In this document: piece after piece, positions 57,800 through 64,000 of the stretch
Numbering within the stretch: position 1 is the stretch's first letter
Layout of the letters: every line of letters starts with the position of its first letter
From: Undaria pinnatifida
Lineage: Eukaryota; Sar; Phaeophyceae; Laminariales; Alariaceae
Assembly (NCBI GenBank): GCA_012845835.1
Contig: JABAKD010000018.1
Span: 4,054,229-4,118,228, forward strand
Direction: 5' to 3'
Length of the DNA stretch: 64,000 nt
Notes under the pieces: model-generated
Databases searched by the model: none
The model's input: only the letters and a program-made list of their open reading frames with translations
What the model was told of the DNA's origin: nothing
Position numbers and translations under genes: made by a program

Positions 57800-58390
57800 C
57801 CGTCCCTCGGCCCCAATGTCGACGCCCCAAAACCAGGGTCGAAGCTGCTCGATATAATAAGGGCGGCGCTGAGGCTCTTGACGTGAAGAGCCCTATACCT
57901 CGCCCCACAACCAACTTCAAGCTTTTGATACACGTATCCCTAGGGCTACTGGTTATCTGACGAACAGTAACATAAAATACATATCGGGTCTCCAACGATA
58001 TCAGGTAGCGCTTTCCCGTCAATGAGATAAGCTTGGCCACCTTACACGCTCAAACACTTCCGCTCCTCCGTCGAGAAACCCCGTCGAGAGACACAATTTC
58101 CGGCTCAAAAAGCGCAAAAAAAAAAAAAAAAAAAAACGTAGCACGGCTCAGAACACGTGCAAACTCCGCCCCGACAATCTAGACCAAACCGACACGAACG
58201 CGAATTTACGGGGCTTTCTACGGGCCGGGTCACTCAGGGTACACGACCCGACCCGCGGTGTTTCAAAGCCTCCTGACCCGACCCGACCCGACCCTTGAAA
58301 ACGCCTCCAAAACCCACACGACTTGATCCGCGAAGTATTATCAACCTCCTGATACGACCCGCGGGTTGGGTCATGGGCCGAAAAAATCCT
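57800..58390. other. Gap between the microsatellite and the end of the minus-strand gene
   Basis: It contains a poly-A run of about 22 (near 58114-58136) and a GACCC-rich stretch (58215-58300) with several CCGACCCGACCC repeats. The proximal part would be the 3' untranslated region of the minus-strand gene ending at 58393. I see no clear polyadenylation signal. Confidence 0.35.
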
Positions 58391-58392
58391 TG

Positions 58393-60302
58393 CTAATTGC
58401 CGCCCGAACCGCTCACAAAGCGGCTGAATGGGTCACCCTCACTGGCGCTTCCATCGTCGACACCCCCGCTGCCACTAATTTTGGCAACAGCCTCCGCGAT
58501 CGACCACTTATTTCCATCCCACGTTCCGGCGGTGTGCGTCCCGTCCCCTCGTCCCGCGGTATCCCCTCGTCCCGCAGTATGCGTCCCATCCCCTAACCCC
58601 GCGGTTTGCGTTCCATCCCGTAGTGCCACGGTATGCCTTCCATTCCATGTACCCGCGGTATGCATTCCATCCCCTAGTCCCGTGGCATCCCCTCGTCTCG
58701 CGGTATGCGTTCCACCCCCTAGTCCCGCGGTATTCCCTCGCCCCACGGTAATCGTTCCATCCTCTAATCCCGCGGTATGCATTCCACCCCCTAGTCCCGC
58801 GGTATGCGGAACCCGAAACGTCGGCATAGTAGCCGCCGTTCCCGTAACATTAACCGTGTCGGCAGTTACCGGCGCCGACACTCGCGTAGCTGGTACCGCT
58901 GTGGTCCTAACCGTGGTAGACGCCGCAATAGCTCCCCCCGCGGAAAACGCTGTCAAGTTCGCCACCGCCGCGGGGCCTGATACCGAGGTCGTTGTTGCCC
59001 CGGTAGTTGCTGCTGTGAGAGCTTCTGCCCGCGTCGTAGCGGCCACGATAGCTGCTGACGCATCCACTAGCTTCGGCTTACAGGCAGTGTGCGCCACACC
59101 TTGCGCGGCAGACGCGACGACGGCCGGCGCTGATGCTCCCACTCCCAGCGACGTCCCGTTACTCGGCCCTTCCTTTCTCTTCTTCGCAGGGGGTAGCGGT
59201 ACATCGCAGCCTTCCGCACCGTCGCCATCCCCACCATCGCCGCCACCACCACCACCATCGCCGCCACCGCGCACGCTAACGCCACCGCCACCACCATCAC
59301 CATCATCGCCATCTCCACCGCCACCGCCAATGCCACCAAAGATACCCCCTCCAACTCCACCACCAGCAGCCGGGTCACCAACATCAACAAAAGAACTATC
59401 TTCCATGGAATCCATCTCGACGCCAGCGCAAGCGGAAAGGGAAGAGCTCCGGGGACGTCGCGCGCGTCGAACTCCACCGCCACCACTGCCAGTATTACTA
59501 TCAACGGGGCGCGCCGTCGCCGCCGCCGCTACCGCCGCCTCCGCCGCCGCCACCGCCGCGCGCGACACATCGCCAAAACATTCTTCCGCCGTTCTCTTTC
59601 TGCCGGAAGGGCTACCTCCACGGGGGGGGCTACTGGGGGGGGGGGCGCGCGCGCCCCCTGTCCGCCAGCCGCCGCTCTCGCCGAAGTCAATGCTTCCGGT
59701 ACGTCTCGCGTCGGCTTTTCCCGCCTCCTGCGCCGCCTCCCGCGACCCACTTCCTTCCCCTCCTTCTCTTCCCGGCTTTTTGCTACCACCTCTACCTCTG
59801 CCTCTACCTCTGCCTCTACCCCTACCTCTACCCCTACCTCTACCGCCCCCGCCGCCGCCAGCACCCCGACCGTTACGCGGGGGAGATCCATCAGAGGCAC
59901 CCTGCGGAGGATCTCGTGCGTAGTGGCGTGAAGACGCGGCAGAGGCGGCACCCTGCGAAGAAACTCCTCGAGCGTTGTGTTGCGACGACCCAGCAGAGGC
60001 ACCCTGCGAAGACTCGTGACGACGGTGATGCTCGGGGTGGCCGGGGGGATGTTGGCGGTACAGCTGATGGCTCCCAGAAACGCCAGCATCTCGACTCTTT
60101 TCTGTCCTTAGCGAAGATGCCTGCTGCTCTTCTGCCGTCATTGAGGAAGCCTTGACCCCCTCCCCGCCATCGATGCTACCGCCTCCACCACCACTGCAAC
60201 TCCTCTCAGGGGAGTCTTCCCGAGGAGAAACGCTCTGCTGGGGGATGGTCGAGTCCCCGCCGGCAGTGTCTCTCACGCTCTTGACAAACTTTTCAAGGGA
60301 CG
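58393..60302 (-). CDS. Last exon: low-complexity region with GRG tract and NLS-like motif
   Basis: After an acceptor TATCTAG (60303-60309) the exon reads SLEKFVKSVRDTAGG and stays open for 636 codons including the stop at 58393-58395. From N to C it holds a Ser/Gly-rich part, a tract of about ten GR dipeptides (near 59790-59855), a region of Ala and acidic stretches, Gly/Asp repeats (near 59230-59350), PPAKKRKEG (near 59177), an Ala/Thr/Val-rich part, and about a dozen imperfect repeats of the type HTAGLGDGT (58510-58810). The plus strand is also open here (58397-59923), giving a Pro/Ala-rich frame. I prefer the minus strand because the two upstream exons splice to it in frame. Confidence 0.5.
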
Positions 60303-63300
60303 CTAGATAGTGTGGGCGGGAGGTTGGTCGCGTGTGGTGGGAAGAGAGGGAGGGACAGATCGGCGAAACAAAAGCGCCGGGGTGGAGACGGTTGGGGGGA
60401 TGGGAATGGAGGGGGCGGCGGGGGGGCGGGGGCGCGTAAGACGACCTCGGGACTTGTCAATATTTCATTCGGTGTCGCCATTATTGCGCCCCAGGGGGTC
60501 CAGCCCCCTCAGTGACCAATAACCCGAATGCACGTCAACGGATAATGTTCTGTTTCCTGCCAAAACAAGCTCGCGCTCCGTGCTATCTCTCCCTCCCCCC
60601 CCTTCCCCCCTTCTCTCCCTCTCGTCTTCATTTTTCTCTCTCGCTCTCCCATATCTCCCTCCCCCTTCCCCCCCCCCCCCAAACGAAATGAGAGCCCAAA
60701 TTGTTGAAGGTGTCGCTATAAATAATAAGGAGTAAGAACGGTGCTCCGTCTCAAAACGGATGCGTGATCAACGGTGAACGGGCTAAGGCAAGCAACAAGT
60801 GAGCACGCCCTTCCCCCCCGCCCAACCCGCCCCCCATCCCCTCACCGGGATGTTCGAACCGAAACCTTAGCTGAAAGCGGTGGTGACAGTCGCAAGCACA
60901 GGCCACACAGAGGTGGCACTGCCGACACGGTGGTTCCTGGCAACCGCAGCGGTTGGACGGCCACTGTCCGGAGTTGCGGTGGCCGATGGCCTTGTGCTCG
61001 CGTTGAAGCAACGTGGCTTGCCTAGCAAGGGAGCGAAGGGAGGGATGGATGAAGGGGCAAGACGGCGTCGGAAGGTAAGGCGGCGTTAAACGCGAAAAGG
61101 GGGGAAGGGGCTAGCTCGCGCCGACCCTAACCCAAATCCTAACCACAATGCATCCCCAACCCCATCATCATGTCCAACCTTTTAATATCGTCTCCAACAT
61201 TAATGCCATCTCCCAACCCCAAAACTTAGGGTCCAACCCCGACTTTCATCCCAGATCTAAACCGTAATCCAACCTGACAAATAGTCCCGACCCCAACGCC
61301 ACACAGGCCCTAACCATAACACTACAAGAGACGTACATTCACAGGACACTGGGGCAGCGGAAACAGCCAAATCGTCCGTTCCGGTCGACCTCCAGCGTGG
61401 TGAAAACCAGGCTCCGCGACACGGAACCCCAACCTACTCTAAACCCCAAACCCCAACCGCAACCCCAACCCCAACCCCAACCCCAACCCCAACCCCAACC
61501 CCAACCCCAACCCCAACCCCAACCCCAACCCCAACCCCAACCACAACCACAACCACAACCACAACCCCATACCCAACCCCAAACCTACCGCCAACACCAC
61601 AAGAAGACGCACACTCGCGGTACGCGGTAGCAGTGGAAACACTCCGGCAGAGCGACAAACTCAAAAGGCTTCTGCCTGCATACCACCCGATATCAACCCT
61701 GACCCACACCTAACCCCCATCCGAACCCCAACCCTAGCCCTAACCCTTAACATCAACACCACAAGAAACGGACACTCTCGGTACGCTGGGGCAGTAAAAA
61801 CAGCTACCCCCAGCCCCAACCCAAAACCCAAAATTCAACCCCAACCCTAAAACCCAAACCCCAACCCTTACCCCACCTTGACCCGAACCCCAACAGCACA
61901 AAAGCACTCACGGTACGCTGGGGCAGTAGAAACAGCTAGCCCCAACCCCAACCCCAACCCAAAATCCAACCCCAACCCTGAAACCCGAACCCAAACCTTT
62001 ACCCCACCTTGACCCGAACCCCAACAGCACAAAAGCACTCACGGTACGCTGGGGCAGTTGAAACAGCTACCCCCAGCCCCAACCCAAAATCCAACACTCA
62101 CCCTAAAACCCGAACCCAGAACCCCAACCCTTACCCCGCCCTCACCCTGTAACCCCAACACCACAAAAGCACTCACGGTACGCTGGGGCAGTAGGACACG
62201 GCTACCCCCCACCCCAACCCCAAAATCCAACCCGAACTCGAAACCCAAAAACCCAAAGCACCTACTTGTACCTCCCCACCCTGAGACACATCCTACGGTA
62301 CAAGCGCACCATTTTTGTATCTGAGGCTCATAACCACCTAAGGAGGATCTCTTTGCCTTTCAAGCCAAAAAAAAATATCGAAGAAAATGAATGTGCAACC
62401 CGATGAACGGAAAAAAAAGAAGTCCACGGCCCTACTGTAGGTACACTGTAGGTAAACAACACGCGTGCTACGATAGAGGTGCACAACTTTTTTTCGGAGG
62501 GGTTTCCTCAATTTGGGAGGTGAAGACCTCTCCCCAAAACAAGAGTTGGAGAAAAATGAAACTGCTTTTACGTACCGGATGAACAAACCCCATGGCCTAG
62601 GTGTACAAAACGATCATGAAGAAAAAATGGCCTATGTTTTTTTTTTTTTTCCCCGACGATTTTGGGTTAAGAAGCCCCGTCGTGCAGAAAACAATTTCAG
62701 ACGATAAAAAGCGGTACCTCTCTCATAGCATTAGTCATAGAAAAACAAATCGCAAAAGACACGTGCTACGATAAAGGGTGGCATACTTTGGCCAAACGCT
62801 TTCTGGATGACACTGCTTTCCCTCCTTGACCCAAAATCGTCGGAGTTCCATTATTTTTTCGCTTTTTTTTTCTTTGTTTTTTGAGGGGGGGGGGTGCCTC
62901 TAGAGGCCATGGGATCGATTGTCCATCGGGTGGCATCTTCTTCTCTAAATCAGTTTCCGGGAGGGGAAGAAATATCCTGAAATTACGAATCTCGGGAAAA
63001 AAGAATGCACTTCTACTGTGGCATGAGTCAAAAAACAAGGGTATGGCATTCCCGACGATTTGGGGCTAAGGAGTCCCGTTACTCGGCAAACATTTTCGCG
63101 AAAAAGTGATACGAATACCTATACCGTAGCACGCCCTTAACCCCCTACACCACAACACCACTCACGGTACGCTGGGGCAGTGGAAGCAGTCCGTCAGTCC
63201 GTTCTGTCCGAGCGGCACAGTAGCGAACGCTAGCCTTCCCGCAGCGTGGCATCCTAAGCACAGATTCAAGTCCTTGCTCAATAACGCCTCGCAGCCAAAG

Positions 63301-63330
63301 CAGTGCATGTACGCGTTGAAAATCTCACCC
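58393..63330 (-). CDS. Multi-exon gene for a Cys-rich, Gly/Arg-rich, probably nuclear protein (5' partial)
   Basis: Exons with GT-AG boundaries join in one frame: 63330-63166, optionally 62066-62043, 61935-61912 and 61675-61619, then 61438-61343, 61021-60846 and 60302-58393. All junctions upstream of the last intron have the same phase (two bases, then one); the last intron has the complementary phase, and the joined codon is GCG. Cys and His pairs in the upstream exons suggest zinc binding; the last exon is low complexity with a GRG tract and an AKKRKE nuclear-localisation-like motif. A role in nuclear protein, DNA or RNA binding is an inference; I recognise no named family. The start codon and first exon were not found and may lie upstream of 63330 or outside the window. 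Confidence 0.5.
58510..58815. repeat. Imperfect 15-30-bp minisatellite within the last exon
   Basis: Units of the type CCCGCGGTATGC and GTTCCATCCCCTAGT alternate on the plus strand. On the coding strand they give repeats built from HTAG, GLGDG and RGD-like triplets. The in-frame spacing suggests expansion within a coding exon. Confidence 0.7.
60303..60845 (-). other. Intron, 543 bp
   Basis: Donor GTGAGG at 60845-60840 and acceptor ...CTAG ending at 60303. The upstream exon leaves one base (G) and the downstream exon supplies two (CG), making an Ala codon and keeping the frame open. The intron contains C-rich and pyrimidine-rich stretches (60590-60680). No competing plus-strand gene is apparent. 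Confidence 0.5.
60846..61021 (-). CDS. Cys-rich exon (58 codons), probable zinc-binding module
   Basis: Acceptor TTGCTAG and donor CCCG|GTGAGG bracket 176 nt (one base, 58 codons, one base). The peptide starts QATLLQREHKAIG and has nine Cys in about 25 residues (CGCQEPPCRQCHLCVACACD, then CHH), followed by a basic/aromatic RFQLRFRFEHP-type tail. The density and spacing of Cys and His argue for a metal-binding fold, but I cannot assign it to a named zinc-finger class. It joins the upstream exon (CT plus G gives Leu) and the downstream exon in frame. Confidence 0.55.
61343..61438 (-). CDS. Exon ending in the CF-x-CPSV module
   Basis: It lies between an acceptor TTTAG (AG at 61440-61439) and a donor GTGAAT, and spans 96 nt as one base, 31 codons and two bases. 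The peptide VGWGSVSRSLVFTTLEVDRN then GRFGCFRCPSV aligns with the end of the 63.2-kb exon (GRLAFATVPLGQNG then LTDCFHCPSV). The acceptor lacks a pyrimidine tract; the upstream sequence is made of TTGGGG repeats. Confidence 0.45.
61441..61570. repeat. CCCCAA/TTGGGG hexanucleotide repeat inside an intron
   Basis: About 18 nearly perfect CCCCAA units, followed by CCACAA variants. The motif resembles telomeric repeats of some protists, but it is interstitial and lies in the intron upstream of the 61.4-kb exon. Less regular CCCCAACCC / CCCTAACCC sequence fills the other introns of the array up to 62.25 kb. Confidence 0.9.
61619..61675 (-). CDS. Possible 57-nt exon with a CFHC module and GC donor
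   Basis: Acceptor TATGCAG and the rarer donor GCGAGT frame one base, 18 codons and two bases. The peptide QKPFEFVALPECFHCYRV is a shorter, diverged version of the CF-x-CPSV module. Phase is the same as in its neighbours, so it can be included or skipped without a frame change. The GC donor is a known minor class, but usage here is uncertain. Confidence 0.3.
61780..62201 (-). repeat. Four tandem 132-bp units, each with a 24-25-nt exon-like module
   Basis: The modules are at 61780-61803, 61912-61935, 62043-62066 and 62177-62201, spaced 131-134 bp apart. The two middle ones are bounded by GGTAG or GCTAG and GTGAGT and would encode CFYCPSV or CFNCPSV in the phase of their neighbours. The 61780 copy has GA where the donor GT should be, and the 62177 copy is 25 nt, which would shift the frame. 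The intervening sequence is G-rich (TTGGGG-like) on the coding strand. They may be microexons, or decaying copies of the 3' end of a larger exon. Confidence 0.6.
62461..62736 (+). mobile_element. MITE family 1 copy, probably intronic
   Basis: The left end ACGCGTGCTACGATAGAGGT, core GGTTTCCTCAATTTGGGAGG and GACGATTTTGGGTTAAGAAG, and right end CTCATAGCATTAGTC are recognisable. It lies between the 63.2-kb exon and the module array of the minus-strand gene, so it would sit in an intron, antisense to the gene. Confidence 0.7.
62758..63029 (-). mobile_element. MITE family 1 copy, probably intronic
   Basis: A 272-bp copy with ends GACACGTGCTACGATAAAGG and the inverted CTTCTACTGTGGCATGAGTC, flanked by AAAA on both sides (62754-62757 and 63030-63033). 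It faces the previous copy, about 20 bp away. An additional 3' fragment of the family lies at about 63040-63137 (TTCCCGACGATTTGGGGCTA ... CTATACCGTAGCACG). Confidence 0.75.
63166..63330 (-). CDS. Cys-rich exon (54 codons) ending in CFHCPSV
   Basis: The acceptor GTTGTTCAG follows a pyrimidine-rich stretch (63345-63440), and the donor is CC|GTGAGT. The 165 nt are one base, 54 codons and two bases. The peptide contains HCFGCEALLSKDLNLCLGCH, then GRLAFATVPLGQNGLTD and CFHCPSV. The three CxxC pairs (CFGC, CLGC, CFHC) with an adjacent His could bind zinc, recalling ZZ- or RING-like spacing, but the match is not good enough to name one. It is the best supported member of the module family and probably the source of the shorter copies downstream. 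Confidence 0.55.
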
Positions 63331-63700
63331 CTGAACAACTCGTCACACGAGGAAAGAAAAGAAAAAGATAAAGAGCGTGCAATGGGGGGAGCGACGGGGG
63401 GGGAGGGGGGGGGGGCGAGAGGGGAGAGGGAGGGAGAAAGGCAAGCGACGGAAGAGGGGGGGGCGAGGGAGCGAGTGGCGGGAAGAGGACGGCACGGGGG
63501 GGAGCGGAGGCGGTCGGAGGAAAGGTAGGAAGAGGGGGAAGAGGTGGGGAGGTGGCAGAGGGGTTTCGGAATATCTCGGAGGCGTGTTTTGTACCAACAC
63601 CTTCGCGCCTGCCTGCGCGGTGCCGAGGCTTGCAGCAAGCACCGCGGCTTTTTGGGGGTGATCGACCACGCCTAAAACCCACAAATCTCAACCCAGCACG
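63331..63700 (-). other. Region upstream of the 63.2-kb exon; earlier exon not resolved
   Basis: Pyrimidine-rich on the minus strand (CT/CCC runs, 63370-63550), as expected for an intron ending at 63331. A minus-strand frame at 63684-63590 (AAVLAASLGTAQAGAKVLVQ) could be an upstream exon, but I cannot place a donor. Its tail (KTRLRDIPKP in another frame) resembles plus-strand sequence near 61397 (KTRLRDTEPQ), an inverted similarity of about 35 bp. Confidence 0.3.
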
Positions 63701-63709
63701 CCTCCCTCC

Positions 63710-63935
63710 CCGTCTCACCCGCACGAGGTGCAAGAGAAGCCCTCGTCAGCCGAGAGGGGATTGATTACTTGGAGGTGTATACCCCCACCCCCTAAAACAC
63801 CTTTGCCTAAACATCTAACCCTAACCCCCGCACCCCCCACCACGCCTCTCACCGACAGGAAGAGCAAGAAAAAGCCTAATCAGCTAGAAGGGATTGACGT
63901 TTTGGAGGTGTACCCCGCCCCCCCACACACACAAA
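63710..63935 (+). repeat. Diverged tandem duplication, about 130-bp period
   Basis: CACGAGGTGCAAGAGAAGCC then TTGGAGGTGTATACCCCC (63721-63787) matches CAGGAAGAGCAAGAAAAAGC then TTGGAGGTGTACCCCGCC (63855-63920). C-rich spacer separates the copies. Each unit has AG before and GTGTA after an approximately 48-nt block, so they could be duplicated exons on the plus strand, but the reading frame is not shared by the two. Confidence 0.4.
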
Positions 63936-64000
63936 GCCCTTGCCTGCACTCCTAAGTGCTAACCCCCCTCGCCCCTACCCCCACCAAACACGTGGCTTAC

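Noticed and set aside
57446-58040. Long Glu-Gly-Arg and Pro-Leu-Ser frames
   Set aside because: They are direct translations of the CCCT microsatellite in different frames, with no conserved flanks.
58200-58380. GACCC-rich block as a MITE
   Set aside because: The apparent inverted ends (GGGCCGGGTC and GGGTCATGGGCC) do not align as terminal repeats.
58397-59923. 508-residue Pro/Ala-rich plus-strand frame
   Set aside because: It is antisense to the exon that splices in frame with two Cys-rich exons, and its composition is what the complement of Gly/Ala/Ser codons gives.
61397-61630. Pro-Gln repeat frame and Gly-Val frame
   Set aside because: Product of the CCCCAA repeat, which lies in an intron of the minus-strand gene.
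61441-62250. Possible chromosome end
   Set aside because: The CCCCAA/CCCTAA-like repeats are interstitial, with coding exons on both sides, so they do not mark a telomere.
1-64000. CRISPR arrays, operons or other prokaryotic systems
   Set aside because: No regularly spaced identical repeats with unique spacers and no polycistronic gene runs; the tandem arrays have diverged repeat-length units without spacers.

Overview
The window is eukaryotic nuclear DNA dominated by repeats, with one convincing multi-exon gene near the right end. I see no operons, rRNA or intact tRNA genes. Spliceosomal GT-AG introns, Cys-rich and Gly/Arg-rich exons, a copia-type LTR relic, non-autonomous DNA transposons and degenerate satellites would suit a stramenopile, perhaps a brown alga. 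That taxon is an inference from general character; no marker gene proves it.

Layout. 1-9.7 kb: mostly unassigned intergenic DNA with a tRNA-like relic (4.3 kb), a degenerate tandem array (5-6 kb), one unassigned frame and a 261-bp hairpin element (8.0 kb). 9.9-10.7 kb: a Harbinger-like element with TAA target duplications. 14-20.7 kb: several copies of the commonest MITE in the window (TIR about GACGCGTGCTACGATAGAGG), one split by a 2.1-kb Mutator-like foldback element with a perfect 9-bp duplication. 22-24 kb: a second MITE family. 24.75-29.39 kb: a copia-like LTR fossil of unusual architecture, with three LTR copies, one inverted, and both outer ends being the same LTR end, bounded by one 5-bp target duplication. 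34-44.6 kb: a degraded satellite with a period near 562 bp, including an inverted block, an unrelated insertion and a MITE insertion. 48.5-50.2 kb: a 215-bp tandem array. 50.4-57.4 kb: dense MITE copies. 57.58-57.79 kb: a long CCCT microsatellite.

58.4-63.3 kb (minus strand): a gene whose exons join in one reading frame. A Cys-rich exon is followed by a set of smaller exons ending in a CF-x-C-P-S-V motif, then a second Cys-rich exon, then a 636-residue low-complexity exon with a GRG tract and an AKKRKE nuclear-localisation-like motif. Every exon in the repeated block except one 25-nt copy has the same phase at both ends, so exons could be gained, lost or skipped without breaking the frame. 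This modular exon array and the inverted-LTR composite are the two most interesting structures here.

Most of the other open frames are short, overlap repeats, or are open on both strands because of local composition, and I do not call them genes.
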